Shown here: positions 1-8,453 of the stretch, piece by piece
Layout of the letters: the number at the start of each line of letters is the position of its first letter
How positions within the stretch are numbered: position 1 is the first letter of the stretch
Assembly (NCBI GenBank): GCA_021777635.1
Contig: JAJYDI010000013.1
Location: 1-20,487 of the forward strand
Origin: Pseudomonadota bacterium
GTDB lineage: Bacteria; Pseudomonadota; Gammaproteobacteria; Xanthomonadales; Rhodanobacteraceae
Direction of reading: 5' to 3'
Length of the DNA: 20,487 bases
The notes under the pieces: model-generated
Seen by the model: the letters and a program-made list of their open reading frames with translations, nothing else
Told to the model about the DNA's origin: nothing
Database searches by the model: none
Made by a program: the position numbers and the translations under genes

Positions 1-399
1 ATCGCGGCGGCAGCGGTGGCCGACTACCGGCCGGCCACGACCAGCGCCGACAAGATCCGGAAATCCGGCGCCGTGCTGACGCTGGCGCTGGTGGAAAACC
101 CCGACATCCTGGCCGCACTCGCGGCACTGCCGCGGCGACCCTTCCTGGTCGGCTTCGCTGCCGAAACCGGGGATCTCGAAGCCCACGCCCGCGCCAAGCT
201 CGCGCGCAAGGGCATCGACCTGATCGCCGCCAACCGGGTCGGCGACGGATTGGGCATCGAGACCGAGGACAACGCACTCGAGCTGTACTGGCCGGACGGC
301 CACGCCAGCTTGCCGCGCGCGCCCAAGCCGCAACTGGCGCAGGCGCTGATCGCGGTGATCGGCGGGCGCTTCGCGGCGTCGCGCGGGACTCCGCCATGA
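1..399 (+). CDS. coaBC: Phosphopantothenoylcysteine decarboxylase / phosphopantothenate-cysteine ligase, C-terminal part (5' truncated by window edge)
   Basis: The reading frame is open from base 1 and ends with TGA at 397-399, so only about the last 132 residues are present. They match the C-terminal half of the CoaB ligase domain, which condenses 4'-phosphopantothenate with cysteine using CTP in coenzyme A synthesis. Recognisable landmarks are AAVADYRP, followed by the KIRK basic motif (the family's substrate/CTP-binding KIKK-type lysine region), ENPDIL, the VGFAAET motif and DLIAANRV. The decarboxylase (CoaC) domain and the ligase N-terminal part lie outside the window. The stop overlaps the dut start (ATGA), indicating an operon with translational coupling. 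The order coaBC-dut-algC is also seen in pseudomonads and supports the call. Confidence 0.95.
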   Translation: MAAAAVADYRPATTSADKIRKSGAVLTLALVENPDILAALAALPRRPFLVGFAAETGDLEAHARAKLARKGIDLIAANRVGDGLGIETEDNALELYWPDGHASLPRAPKPQLAQALIAVIGGRFAASRGTPP

Positions 400-851
400 T
401 CGACATCCGCTTCCGCGTGCTCGATCCGCGTCTCGGCGGCGAGATCCCGTTGCCGGAGTACGCCACCGTGGGCAGCGCGGCGATGGACCTGCGTGCCGCG
501 CCGGAGTCGGAGCTGAACCTGGCACCGGGTGACAGCGTGCTGGTGCCGACCGGGCTGGCGATCCACATCGGCGATCCCGGCTGGTGCGCGCTGATCCTGC
601 CGCGCTCCGGTCTCGGTCACCGCCATGGCCTCGTGCTCGGCAACCTGGTCGGCGTGATCGATGCCGACTACCAGGGGCCGTTGATGGTGTCGTGCTGGAA
701 CCGGGCGCGGGCGCCGTTTACCATCGCGGTCGGTGATCGCATCGCGCAGATCCTGTTCATGCCGGTGGCGCGCGCGCGGTTGCAGCGGGTGGAGACCTTC
801 GAGCCCAGTGCCCGCGGCGCGGGTGGATTCGGTTCCACGGGCATCGGCTGA
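396..851 (+). CDS. dut: dUTP diphosphatase (dUTPase)
   Basis: This is a 151-residue trimeric dUTPase, the normal family length. It hydrolyses dUTP to dUMP and pyrophosphate, keeping uracil out of DNA and supplying dUMP for thymidylate synthesis. All five family motifs are visible in order: AAMDLRA (motif 1), [10 protein letters not shown] (motif 2), [10 protein letters not shown] (motif 3, with the catalytic Asp and the Tyr that selects uracil/deoxyribose), RIAQILF (motif 4) and the glycine-rich C-terminal GGFGSTG (motif 5). The ATG at 396 overlaps the upstream coaBC stop by the ATGA arrangement, and algC follows after 17 bases, so the three genes are probably cotranscribed. Nothing unusual was seen in the protein. 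Confidence 0.98.
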   Translation: MIDIRFRVLDPRLGGEIPLPEYATVGSAAMDLRAAPESELNLAPGDSVLVPTGLAIHIGDPGWCALILPRSGLGHRHGLVLGNLVGVIDADYQGPLMVSCWNRARAPFTIAVGDRIAQILFMPVARARLQRVETFEPSARGAGGFGSTGIG

Positions 852-868
852 ATCGGGGGAGACGCCGC

Positions 869-3247
869 ATGGCAGCGAAGGCACGCAGCAGCGCAACGGC
901 CGACTGGATGCAACCTCTGCGGAGGCTGGCCGAGCGCCTGGCTCTGGCGCGGTTGCTGCCGCTGGCCGCTGCCACCGTGCTGCTGGCCTTCGCCGCATTC
1001 GCCGGCTGGCAGGCCTATCTCATCCAGCGCGAAGTCAGCGTGCGCGACGGCCTGCTGCAGGTACGGGCACGGGCCGCCGAATCGCTGGAGTCGGTGGTAG
1101 AGGTGGCGCGCGTGCAACTGATGCAGGCGCTGCGCGACCCGGTACTGGCATCCGACCTCGCCGCGGGCGATGCCGCCGCTCGCAGTGCGGCCGCGCTGAG
1201 GCTCAAGGCATTGCTGCCCGACGCCCTCAGCGTGGAGGTATTCGAGCCGGCGCTGAAGGACGTGCTCGGCGCCGACTTCCGCCGTTTCGGCTATGCCAAG
1301 GCGGCGCAGCTGGTCCGTGCCCAGGCCAGCGGCACGGCGGCACCGATCGAGGTGCGCGGCATCGGTGCCGAGCGCGTGCTGAGTCTGGTGGATCCGATCG
1401 ACAGTGGCGGTCGCGTCATCGGTTACGCCTGGGTGGCGCTGCCGTTCGCACCGCTGGCCAATCGCTTCGCCTCGGTCGATGTACCCGGCGGACGGCTCGA
1501 GCTGCGCCAGGGCGATGGCCGCGGCGATCTGGTGATCCTGGCGCGCGGCGGCAACAGCGTCCCCGGCGCAGCCGACACCGGGATACCGGTGCCCGGCAGC
1601 CTGCTGCGCGTGGCGGCGCTGCCGCCCGAGTATTACATTGTGCTGACCCATTCCCTCGCTGTCGCGCTGACGCTCCTGCTGCTGGCGCTGGCCGGCGCCG
1701 GCGCCCTGCTGTGGCTGCGTGCGCGGCGCGCGGCCGCATCCGCCATGCATCATCCTGAGGAGCCGACCTTGGCCGACGTGCTGCGCACCACGGTCGCCGC
1801 GCCCGTCGCGGCCGCTGCCGATCCACTCGCCGCGCGGGTCGCGCCCGGACCCGCGGCACCGGCCGTTGCGGTCGAGCGCAGCATCTTTCGCGCCTATGAC
1901 ATCCGCGGCGTGGTCGGCCGCACGCTGACCGCCGAGGTCGCGCGCCTGATCGGCCAGGCGATCGGCAGCCGCATGGGCGAGTCGAACCTGCGCGAGATCG
2001 TGGTCGGTCGCGACGGTCGCCATTCCGGCCCCGAGCTGAGCGCGGCGCTGGCCGACGGGCTGCGCGCGGCCGGCATCGACGTCATCGACATCGGCGCGGT
2101 ACCGACGCCGGTGGTGTACTTCGCCACCTACCTGCTCAACACCGGCAGCGGCGTGGCGGTGACCGGCAGCCACAATCCGCCCGACTACAACGGCTTCAAG
2201 ATCGTGGTCGGTGGCGAGACGCTGTCCGAGGATGCGATCCAGGATTTGTACGCGCGCATCGCCGAGGGCCGCCTGACCGAGGCCAGGGCCGGCAGCACGC
2301 GCAGCCTCGACGTGCTGCCCGACTACATCGAGCGCATCACTTCCGAGTTGCAGGCCGAGCGCAAGCTCAAGATCGTGGTCGACTGCGGCAACGGCATCGC
2401 CGGCGCGGTCGCGCCGCAGGTGCTCGAAGGCATCGGCGGCGAAGTGATCCCGCTCTACTGTGACGTTGACGGCGATTTCCCCAACCATCACCCGGACCCG
2501 TCCGATCCGCACAACCTGGCCGACCTGATCCTGTCGGTCAAACGCATGGGTGCGGATCTCGGACTGGCCTTCGACGGCGACGGCGACCGCCTCGGCGTGG
2601 TCACCCGCGACGGCGAGATCATCTATCCCGATCGCCTGCTGATGCTGTTCGCGATGGACGTGCTGACCCGCGATCCGGGCGCGACCATCATCTACGACGT
2701 CAAGTGCACCGGCCACCTGCAGCCGCTGATCCTCAAGCACGGGGGCAGCCCGTTGATGTGGCGCACCGGCCACTCGCTGATCAAGGCCAAGATGCGCGAG
2801 ACCGAGGCCGCGCTGGCCGGCGAGATGAGCGGGCATTTCTTCTTCCGTGAACGCTGGTACGGCTTCGACGACGGCATCTACGCCGCCGCGCGGCTGCTGG
2901 AGATCCTCGCCGGCGACCACGAGGGGCGCACGCCGGAGCAGATTTTCGCGACCCTGCCCAAGGGGGTGTCGACGCCCGAGTTGAAGATCGCGATGAAAGA
3001 GGGCGAGCACTACGCCTTCATCGAGCGTTTCCGCGCCAGGGCGCAGTTCGAAGGCGCCCGCATCACCAGCATCGACGGCGTGCGCGCCGACTGGCCGGAC
3101 GGCTGGGGCCTGGTGCGGGCATCCAACACCACGCCGATCCTGGTGCTGCGTTTCGATGCCGACGACGAGGCGGCGCTCAAGCGCATCCAGGACGTCTTTC
3201 GTGCGCAGTTGCTGGCGGTGCAGGCGGATCTCGCGCTGCCGTTCTGA
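869..3247 (+). CDS. algC: Membrane-anchored phosphomannomutase/phosphoglucomutase (AlgC type with N-terminal sensor-like extension)
   Basis: A 792-residue protein in two parts. The C-terminal 456 residues (about 337-792) are a complete alpha-D-phosphohexomutase interconverting mannose/glucose 6- and 1-phosphates for polysaccharide and LPS precursors. They carry the phosphoserine loop TGSHNP (Ser434), the Mg-binding DGDGDR (569-574), the sugar-binding GEMSGH (651-656) and the phosphate-binding RASNTTP loop (from Arg750). The first ~336 residues are extra compared with the classical ~460-residue enzyme: a basic N-terminus, a membrane helix at about 29-52, a ~210-residue probably periplasmic domain, a second helix at about 262-285 and an Ala/Pro-rich linker. 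A GGGGGA purine run 8 bases upstream supports the ATG. It is the third gene of the coaBC-dut operon. Extended forms are annotated in other gammaproteobacteria; the role of the extension is unknown to me. Confidence 0.93.
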   Translation: MAAKARSSATADWMQPLRRLAERLALARLLPLAAATVLLAFAAFAGWQAYLIQREVSVRDGLLQVRARAAESLESVVEVARVQLMQALRDPVLASDLAAGDAAARSAAALRLKALLPDALSVEVFEPALKDVLGADFRRFGYAKAAQLVRAQASGTAAPIEVRGIGAERVLSLVDPIDSGGRVIGYAWVALPFAPLANRFASVDVPGGRLELRQGDGRGDLVILARGGNSVPGAADTGIPVPGSLLRVAALPPEYYIVLTHSLAVALTLLLLALAGAGALLWLRARRAAASAMHHPEEPTLADVLRTTVAAPVAAAADPLAARVAPGPAAPAVAVERSIFRAYDIRGVVGRTLTAEVARLIGQAIGSRMGESNLREIVVGRDGRHSGPELSAALADGLRAAGIDVIDIGAVPTPVVYFATYLLNTGSGVAVTGSHNPPDYNGFKIVVGGETLSEDAIQDLYARIAEGRLTEARAGSTRSLDVLPDYIERITSELQAERKLKIVVDCGNGIAGAVAPQVLEGIGGEVIPLYCDVDGDFPNHHPDPSDPHNLADLILSVKRMGADLGLAFDGDGDRLGVVTRDGEIIYPDRLLMLFAMDVLTRDPGATIIYDVKCTGHLQPLILKHGGSPLMWRTGHSLIKAKMRETEAALAGEMSGHFFFRERWYGFDDGIYAAARLLEILAGDHEGRTPEQIFATLPKGVSTPELKIAMKEGEHYAFIERFRARAQFEGARITSIDGVRADWPDGWGLVRASNTTPILVLRFDADDEAALKRIQDVFRAQLLAVQADLALPF

Positions 3248-3256
3248 GCGTTGCGC

Positions 3257-3868
3257 TCAGTTGCGCGCCGCGCGCGCCAGCCGCAGATCCAGCAGCTTGC
3301 GCCGCGCCGGCCACTCGGCGGCGGTGATGCTGTACACCACGGTATCGCGCAGGCTGTCGTCGCGGCGGCGCTGGTGCTGGCGCAGGACGCCGTCGCGGTG
3401 CGCGCCGAGGCGCTCGATGGCGCGCTGCGAGGCGAGGTTGAGGGCATCGGTGCGCAGTTCGACCGCGACGCAGCCCAGGCTCTCGAAAGCGTGCGTCAGC
3501 AGCAGACGCTTGCAGGCGGTGTTGACGTGGGTGCGCTGCCAGCGCGCGGCGTACCAGGTGTAGCCGATCTCCAGCCGCGGCAGTCCGCTGTCGATGTTGC
3601 AGTAGCGGGTACTGCCGATGACCGCGCCGCTGGCGATCTCGCGCACCGCGAACGCCAGCATGCGGCCCTCGGCCTGGCCGCGCAGCGCGGCATCGATGTA
3701 GGCCGCGGCCTCACCCGGAGCCGGCACCGCGGTATAGAACAGTTCCCACAGGCGACCGTCGGCGGCGGCGGCTTCCAGTGCCGGCGCGTGCGCCGGCGTT
3801 AGCGGTTCAAGGCGTACCCGCGTGTCGGCGAGCAGCGCCGGGGCGAGGATGTCCACGGCCGCGCTCAA
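3257..3868 (-). CDS. GNAT family N-acetyltransferase (RimJ/RimL-like)
   Basis: A 203-residue single-domain GNAT protein, expected to transfer an acetyl group from acetyl-CoA to an amine; the substrate is not predictable. Visible RimJ/RimL-type features are the N-terminal TRVRLEPLTPAHAPAL strand, the central GSTRY and EIGYTWY strands, a helix-forming ACKRLLLTHAFE segment, and the NLASQRAIERLGA motif that closes the acetyl-CoA site, followed by DGVLRQHQ and RDTVVYSI. The start is TTG at 3868, which overlaps the stop of the upstream YdcH-type gene as TTGA, so it is probably translated by coupling. A GTG four codons later (3856) is an alternative. Its stop lies 9 bases from the convergent algC stop, with no obvious terminator between them. 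Confidence 0.85.
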   Translation of the reverse strand: MSAAVDILAPALLADTRVRLEPLTPAHAPALEAAAADGRLWELFYTAVPAPGEAAAYIDAALRGQAEGRMLAFAVREIASGAVIGSTRYCNIDSGLPRLEIGYTWYAARWQRTHVNTACKRLLLTHAFESLGCVAVELRTDALNLASQRAIERLGAHRDGVLRQHQRRRDDSLRDTVVYSITAAEWPARRKLLDLRLARAARN

Positions 3869-4071
3869 GCGTCGAGATCCGGAATCAGCTTGCTCTCGAG
3901 GTAGGCGATCATGTCCTTGAGCTTGAGCTTGCGCTTTTTCATGCGCGTCAGCTGCAACTGGTCGCTGACCGTGGTCAGTGCCAGCCGTTCGATCGCCAGA
4001 TCGAGATCGCGGTGCTCGCTGCGCAGTTCGGCCAGCAGCCGGGCGACGTGGGCGGGGTCGTCGAAATGCAT
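3865..4071 (-). CDS. YdcH/DUF465 family small protein
   Basis: A 68-residue, highly charged helical protein of the YdcH-like DUF465 family. Its signature is the C-terminal MKKRKLKLKDMIAYLES segment followed by LIPD, which family members share as a Lys/Arg-rich stretch, KD and an I-terminated helix. The N-terminal half (HVARLLAELRSEHRDLDLAIERL) is predicted helical and could form a coiled-coil hairpin. Family members are small cytoplasmic proteins of unknown biochemical role. The ATG at 4071 has a GGAA (4077-4080) five bases upstream. A TAGACT -10-like element lies further upstream. The stop overlaps the acetyltransferase start, so the two genes form a two-gene operon. Confidence 0.85.
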   Translation of the reverse strand: MHFDDPAHVARLLAELRSEHRDLDLAIERLALTTVSDQLQLTRMKKRKLKLKDMIAYLESKLIPDLDA

Positions 4072-4092
4072 GGGCGTTCCGGGTGAGGCCGC

Positions 4093-4098
4093 AGTCTA
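4093..4098 (-). promoter_or_regulatory. Probable -10 element for the YdcH-type/GNAT operon
   Basis: On the minus strand this reads TAGACT, which keeps the key T1, A2, A4 and T6 of TATAAT. The implied transcription start is about 4086, giving a leader of around 15 bases with a GGAA ribosome-binding site. No convincing -35 was found, which is common in this GC-rich sequence. It is divergent from the ttcA -10. Confidence 0.4.
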
Positions 4099-4136
4099 GC
4101 GCCCGCCGTGCCGCGGAGCATGATCATCCGGCGCCG

Positions 4137-4142
4137 TACAAT
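4137..4142 (+). promoter_or_regulatory. Probable -10 element for ttcA
   Basis: TACAAT (five of six matches to TATAAT) stands out in a GC-rich stretch. It predicts transcription from about 4149. This overlaps the in-frame ATG at 4141 and lies downstream of the GTG at 4108, arguing that both are upstream of the transcript and that translation begins at ATG 4171. Confidence 0.5.
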
Positions 4143-4170
4143 GCGCGCCTTGCCGCCGCATCGAGCCGCC

Positions 4171-5025
4171 ATGTCCGTCGTTGCCCCACCCGCGACCGCC
4201 GACCGCAAGCAGCAGCACGAGGCCCGGCGCCTGGCCAAGCGTCTGCGCCACCAGGTCGGTCAGGCGATCGCCGACTTCAACCTGATCGAGGACGGCGACA
4301 AGGTCCTGGTCGGGCTGTCCGGCGGCAAGGATTCGCATGCCCTGCTCGACCTGCTGCTGTCGCTGCAGGCGAAGGCGCCGGTGCGCTTCGAGCTGGTGGC
4401 GGTCAACCTGGACCAGAAGCAGCCCGGTTTTCCGCAGCACGTGCTGCCCGATTATCTGCGCGCGCGCGGGGTGCCGTTCCGGATCCTCGAGCAGGACACC
4501 TACAGCGTGGTCAAGCGCGTGATCCCCGACGGCCAGACGATGTGCAGCCTGTGCTCGCGACTGCGGCGCGGCGCGCTGTACGCGCATGCCGAACGCGAGG
4601 GCTTCACCAAGATCGCGCTGGGCCATCACCGCGACGACATCCTGGCGACGTTCTTCCTCAACCTGTTCCACCACGCCAGCCTCAAGGCGATGGCGCCCAA
4701 GCTGCGCTCCGACGATGGTCGCCACGTGGTGATCCGCCCGCTGGCGTACTGCACCGAGAACGACCTGGCCGCCTACGCGGCGTGGCGGCAGTTTCCGATC
4801 ATCCCCTGCAGCCTGTGCGGCTCGCAGGAGAACCTGCAGCGCAAGGTGGTGCGGCGCATGCTGGATGACTGGGAGCGCCAGCACCCCGGGCGGCTGGAGA
4901 CGATCTTCCGCGCGCTGGGCCACGTCGCCCCCGCGCAGCTGGTCGACCGCGAGCTGTTCGATTTCGCCGGACTCGGCGCACGCTCCGACGCTCCGCGTGC
5001 GGATGCCCACGCCTGGCTGGCCTGA
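4171..5025 (+). CDS. ttcA: tRNA 2-thiocytidine(32) synthetase TtcA
   Basis: A 284-residue cytoplasmic enzyme that adenylates and thiolates cytidine 32 of certain tRNAs (s2C32), using ATP and an oxygen-sensitive iron-sulfur cluster. The PP-loop SGGKDS is at residues 50-55. The CSLC pair (Cys125, Cys128) lies in [20 protein letters not shown] follows, and the second Cys motif PCSLCGSQ (Cys213, Cys216) lies just before ENLQRKVV. These are the TtcA signatures that separate it from TilS-type enzymes. The open frame extends to a GTG at 4108, but a TACAAT -10 element sits at 4137, so ATG 4171 (starting MSVVAPP) is preferred. The E. coli enzyme is about 311 residues. It is monocistronic by appearance; rdgC begins 111 bases downstream. 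Confidence 0.96.
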   Translation: MSVVAPPATADRKQQHEARRLAKRLRHQVGQAIADFNLIEDGDKVLVGLSGGKDSHALLDLLLSLQAKAPVRFELVAVNLDQKQPGFPQHVLPDYLRARGVPFRILEQDTYSVVKRVIPDGQTMCSLCSRLRRGALYAHAEREGFTKIALGHHRDDILATFFLNLFHHASLKAMAPKLRSDDGRHVVIRPLAYCTENDLAAYAAWRQFPIIPCSLCGSQENLQRKVVRRMLDDWERQHPGRLETIFRALGHVAPAQLVDRELFDFAGLGARSDAPRADAHAWLA

Positions 5026-5136
5026 TTCGCACGCCGCACGCCATCGATCGCGCGCCCGTGACGCGCTCGGCGCCGACGCGCGGCCGATCCGCCGCCTGCG
5101 CCTCCTCTTCGTTGTCTTTTCTGCCGGGACCCGCCC

Positions 5137-6051
5137 ATGTTCTTTCGCAATCTGACGCTGTTCCGCTTTTCCGCCGAGACGGCGGCCGCACTCGACCGGC
5201 TCGACGCCGCGCTCGACGCGCACCGCCTGCGGCCGGTCGGCCCGCTGGAGCTGGCCACCCACGGCTTCGTCTCGCCGCTGGGGACCGAGGGGCCGCTCAG
5301 TATCGCCATCGGCGCCTGCACGCTGGTGACCCTGGGTCGCGAGGAGAAGCTGCTGCCGGCGGCGGTGGTCCACGCCGAACTGGCGCGTCGCGTGCGTGCG
5401 GCGGCCGAGCAGCGTGGGCAGAGTGTCGGTGGGCGCGAGCGCAAGCGCCTCAAGGAGGCCGTGCTGGAGGAACTGCTGCCGCGTGCCTTTGCCCGGCCTT
5501 CGCGTCTAAGTGCCTATCTTGAAAGGAAAAACGGCTGGGTTGTTCTGGATACCTCCAGTCGCAAGGGCGCCGAACAGGCGCTGACCGCCCTGCGCCAGGC
5601 GCTGGACAGCTTTCCCGCCCTGCCGCTGGCCCCCGAGCAGACCCCGCGCCTGCTCATGACGGACTGGCTGAGTCGTGGCAAGCTGCCGGCAGGCTTGAGT
5701 CTGGGCGATGAATGCGAACTGCGCGACCCGGCCAGCGCCCAAGGCGCGGTGGTGCGCTGTCGCCGGCAGGCGCTTGAAAGCGAAGAGGTTCGGGAGCATC
5801 TGAAATCAGGCAAGCAGGTGGCCCAGCTGGGTCTCGAGTTCGACGGCCGGCTGGCTTTCGTCCTGGGTGAGGATCTGTGCCTGCGCAAGTTGCGGTTCCT
5901 GGACGTGGTGCAGGACGAACTCGACAGCAGTGCTCGCGAATCGGCTGCGGCGGAGCTGGACGCCCGCTTCGCGCTGATGACCCTGGAGCTGGAGCGGCTG
6001 CTGGACAAGCTGGCGGAGTGGTTCGGATTGCCCCGTCCCGGCGCGGACTGA
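5137..6051 (+). CDS. rdgC: Recombination-associated protein RdgC
   Basis: At 304 residues this is essentially the length of E. coli RdgC (303). RdgC forms a ring-shaped dimer that binds double-stranded DNA without sequence specificity and is reported to restrain RecA. Recognised features are the N-terminal FFRNLTLFRF strand, HGFVSPLG, the EEKLLPAAVV segment, the RKRLKEAVLEELLPRAF helix and the C-terminal LELERLLDKLAEWFGLP helix. The ATG has a GGGA eight bases upstream as its only visible ribosome-binding site. The 111-base gap from ttcA has no clear promoter to my eye. The YgjP-type gene follows after 30 bases. Confidence 0.96.
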   Translation: MFFRNLTLFRFSAETAAALDRLDAALDAHRLRPVGPLELATHGFVSPLGTEGPLSIAIGACTLVTLGREEKLLPAAVVHAELARRVRAAAEQRGQSVGGRERKRLKEAVLEELLPRAFARPSRLSAYLERKNGWVVLDTSSRKGAEQALTALRQALDSFPALPLAPEQTPRLLMTDWLSRGKLPAGLSLGDECELRDPASAQGAVVRCRRQALESEEVREHLKSGKQVAQLGLEFDGRLAFVLGEDLCLRKLRFLDVVQDELDSSARESAAAELDARFALMTLELERLLDKLAEWFGLPRPGAD

Positions 6052-6081
6052 CGCCGCCGCTGCGGGGCGTGGAGCGAGGTG

Positions 6082-6858
6082 ATGCGCACGGGCGACGACG
6101 ACAACTGGCTGGAACTGGCGACCGCGCGCGGCGGCACCATCCGCGTGCTCAAGCGTGCACATCCGCGCGCACGTCGATTGCGCCTGACCGTGAGCTCGAC
6201 CGGCGCGCGCCTGAGTTATCCGCACGGCACCCATCCGGCGCAGGCCTTTGCTTTTTTGCGCCAGCACGCCGACTGGCTGGAGCGCAAGCTCGATGAGCTG
6301 CACCTCGACGCGGCACCGCCGCCGCTGACGGTCGGCCAGCCGACGCTGATCCCGTTGCGTGGGGAGAGCGTGCGGCTGGGCTGGGCGCAGGGGCCCTACC
6401 CGCGCGTCGAGTCCCACGGCGACAGCCTGCGCGTGGTCCTGGCCGAATCCGGCACGCGCGGACGGCTGCGGGCGCAGGCGCTGCTCAGCGGTTATCTCGC
6501 TTCCGAGCTGCGCCGCGACGTCGCCCGCTGGCTGGGACCGTTCGTGGCCCGCCTCGGCGCGGCGCCGATGGCGTTGCGCGTGCGGCCGATGTCCAGCCTG
6601 TGGGGCAGCCTCGACGCGCGTGATCGCATCACCCTCGATCTGGCGCTGGCGCTGGCGCCGTCGGCGGCACTGCGCTACGTGCTGGCGCACGAGCTGTGTC
6701 ATCTGAAGGTGCGCAGCCATGCGCCGCGTTTCTGGTCCTGGGTGCGCGAGCTGACGCCGGACTATCAGGAGCAGCGCGACTGGCTGCGCGAGCACGGCGC
6801 CGCGCTCAAGGCCGAGCTGACGCGGCTGGGCGGCAGCGCGCGCAGGATACCGGGCTGA
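6082..6858 (+). CDS. YgjP-family zinc metallopeptidase-like protein (M48/DUF45)
   Basis: A 258-residue cytoplasmic-looking protein of the YgjP family (Pfam DUF45). The gluzincin motif HELCH is at 203-207. A further His at 213 in the SHAPRFW motif is the likely third metal ligand, and the upstream SLWGS motif is characteristic. The C-terminus DYQEQRDWLREHG also fits. Family members look like minimal peptidases, but their substrate is unsettled; E. coli YgjP has been listed as a nucleotide hydrolase, so peptidase activity should not be assumed. ATG 6082 is preferred over the adjacent GTG 6079 because GGAG (6071-6074) is well spaced for it. It lies 30 bases after rdgC and 17 bases before the ATPase gene. 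Confidence 0.9.
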   Translation: MRTGDDDNWLELATARGGTIRVLKRAHPRARRLRLTVSSTGARLSYPHGTHPAQAFAFLRQHADWLERKLDELHLDAAPPPLTVGQPTLIPLRGESVRLGWAQGPYPRVESHGDSLRVVLAESGTRGRLRAQALLSGYLASELRRDVARWLGPFVARLGAAPMALRVRPMSSLWGSLDARDRITLDLALALAPSAALRYVLAHELCHLKVRSHAPRFWSWVRELTPDYQEQRDWLREHGAALKAELTRLGGSARRIPG

Positions 6859-6863
6859 TCGGC

Positions 6864-6869
6864 TACAGT
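6864..6869 (+). promoter_or_regulatory. Possible -10 element for the ExeA-like gene (leaderless start)
   Basis: TACAGT keeps T1, A2 and T6 of the -10 consensus and is followed after six bases by the ATG at 6876. The implied transcription start is at or next to the start codon. No Shine-Dalgarno sequence is seen between them. There is no clear -35. Confidence 0.3.
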
Positions 6870-6875
6870 GATCGC

Positions 6876-8447
6876 ATGCGTTCCGCTTCCCTCGAGTGCC
6901 GCGAGCCGCCGTTCGCGCTCGCACCCGACCCGCGCTTCGCGTACCCGGGTGCGCAGGCGGCGCGTCTGCTCGATGCCTGGTTGACGGCGCTGCCGCAGGG
7001 ATCGGCGGGCCTGCGGGTGGTGATCGGAGCCCTGGGCAGCGGCAAGAGCCTGCTCGCGGAGCTACTGCTGACACGGCTGCCCGCCACGGTGCGCGTGATC
7101 CGCCTGCGCCAGCCGCGCATCGACGCGGTGGCGCTGCTGGAAACCCTGGGCGTGGCGCTGGGCGCCGAAACCGGCGGCAATGCGGCGCTGCTGGGCGAAC
7201 GCATCGAGCAGGCGCTTGCCGCCGAACGCGCGCAGGGACACACGGCTCTGTTGCTGGTGGACGAGGCGCAGCAATTGCCGGATGCCACGCTCGAGCAGAT
7301 CCGTCTGCTGGTCAACGCACGCGCCGCAGGCCAGCCGCTGCTGCAGGCGCTGCTGCTGGCCACGCCGGCGTTGCAGGCGCGGCTGGCGCGCGCCGAGTTG
7401 CGCGCGTTCGCCGAGCGTATCGACGACCTCCAGCCGCTGCAGCCGCTGGATGCGGATGACACCCGCGCCTACGTGCAGCACCGGCTGGCGGTCGCCGGTG
7501 GTTCGCCGCACTTGTTTTCGCGACTGGCACTGCGCGCATTGCATCAGGCCAGCGGCGGCCAGCCGCGGCTGATCAACCGCATCGCCGAGCGTGCGCTCAA
7601 GCTGACTGCCGCCGCGGGCTATACCGTCGCCGACGAAAACATGGTGCGCCGCGCGGCGCGTGCGGTACTGCCGGCGGCGCGGCGCGCGCGCTGGCTGCGC
7701 GCAACCCTTTCGTTGGTGCTGCTGTTGGTGCTGCTGGCGGCAGCCTGGACCTGGTGGCGAGCGCGGCCGGCGTCGATTCCCGGCGCGATGTCCGCGATGA
7801 CCGCGCCCGCCCAGCCGGCCGCCGACGCCATCGCGCTGCGGCGGGTGCTGGCCACCACCCAGGATTCGCGCCTGCTGGCCTGGAGCGCCTTGCTGGCCCG
7901 CTGGCAGGTGACCTCGCAGGACACCTCGGTGGCGGCGGCGGCGCAGTGCGAGGCGCGCATCTTCCCTGGCTTCTTCTGCGTCAGCGGCAGCGGCAGCCTG
8001 GAGCAGCTGCAGCGCTTCAACCGGCCGCTGATCCTCGAGTTGCAGCTCGATGGGGCTGCCCGTTACGCATTGCTGCTGGGGGTGGGCGACGGTCGCGTGA
8101 CACTGGATGTCGGAGGGCGCGACTTCGTGCTGACGCCGATGGCGCTGGCGGCGCTGTGGCATGGGCGCTTCTATGCCGGTTTCCGCGTGCCGGCATCCAC
8201 GCCGCTGTCCTTGCGGCGCGGCGATCATGGCGATGCGGTGGCATGGCTGGCCGACGCCCTGGCGCGCGCCGATGGCGCGCCGCTGCCGGCCGACGCCGAC
8301 GTGTTCGATGCCACGCTGGCGGCGCGGGTGCGTGCGCTGCAGCGGCGCTTCGGGATCCATGCCGATGCCGTGGTCGGCCCCGAGACCTTGTTCGCGCTCA
8401 GCGCGCTCGAGCCGGACGGGCCGCATCTCGCTCGCGAGCAGCCCTGA
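6876..8447 (+). CDS. ExeA/GspA-like AAA ATPase with transmembrane segment and peptidoglycan-binding domain
   Basis: A 523-residue inner-membrane ATPase. The N-terminus REPPFALAPDPRFAYP is the family opening. Walker A GALGSGKS is at 51-58 and Walker B LLLVDEAQQ at 126-133. A single membrane helix spans about 276-296. A middle region (CEARIFPGFFC... SLEQLQRFNRPLIL) resembles the degenerate C39-like domain of this family. A PG_binding_1 type domain starts at LRRGDHGD (446), with the VVGPETLFAL repeat end. In Aeromonas, ExeA with ExeB helps place the type II secretin through the cell wall. ATG 6876 was chosen because the family motif starts just after it; the frame is open to 6696, but that overlaps the YgjP gene. 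No GspB/ExeB gene follows; a rhomboid gene starts six bases later. Confidence 0.88.
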   Translation: MRSASLECREPPFALAPDPRFAYPGAQAARLLDAWLTALPQGSAGLRVVIGALGSGKSLLAELLLTRLPATVRVIRLRQPRIDAVALLETLGVALGAETGGNAALLGERIEQALAAERAQGHTALLLVDEAQQLPDATLEQIRLLVNARAAGQPLLQALLLATPALQARLARAELRAFAERIDDLQPLQPLDADDTRAYVQHRLAVAGGSPHLFSRLALRALHQASGGQPRLINRIAERALKLTAAAGYTVADENMVRRAARAVLPAARRARWLRATLSLVLLLVLLAAAWTWWRARPASIPGAMSAMTAPAQPAADAIALRRVLATTQDSRLLAWSALLARWQVTSQDTSVAAAAQCEARIFPGFFCVSGSGSLEQLQRFNRPLILELQLDGAARYALLLGVGDGRVTLDVGGRDFVLTPMALAALWHGRFYAGFRVPASTPLSLRRGDHGDAVAWLADALARADGAPLPADADVFDATLAARVRALQRRFGIHADAVVGPETLFALSALEPDGPHLAREQP

Positions 8448-8453
8448 GCCGGC

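Noticed and set aside
668..3010. 780-codon open frame on the minus strand
   Set aside because: It is antisense to algC, is rich in Arg/Gln/His/Gly with no domain signature, and is a product of high G+C at third codon positions.
3248..3256. Bidirectional terminator between algC and the acetyltransferase
   Set aside because: Only nine bases separate the stops, with no stem-loop plus T-run.
4108..4170. Upstream GTG/ATG starts for ttcA
   Set aside because: A TACAAT -10 element at 4137-4142 lies on or after them, and the extra residues (Arg-rich) do not look like TtcA.
6696..6875. Longer N-terminus for the ExeA-like ATPase
   Set aside because: It would overlap the end of the YgjP-type gene by more than 160 bases and adds no conserved sequence; the family N-terminus begins right after ATG 6876.
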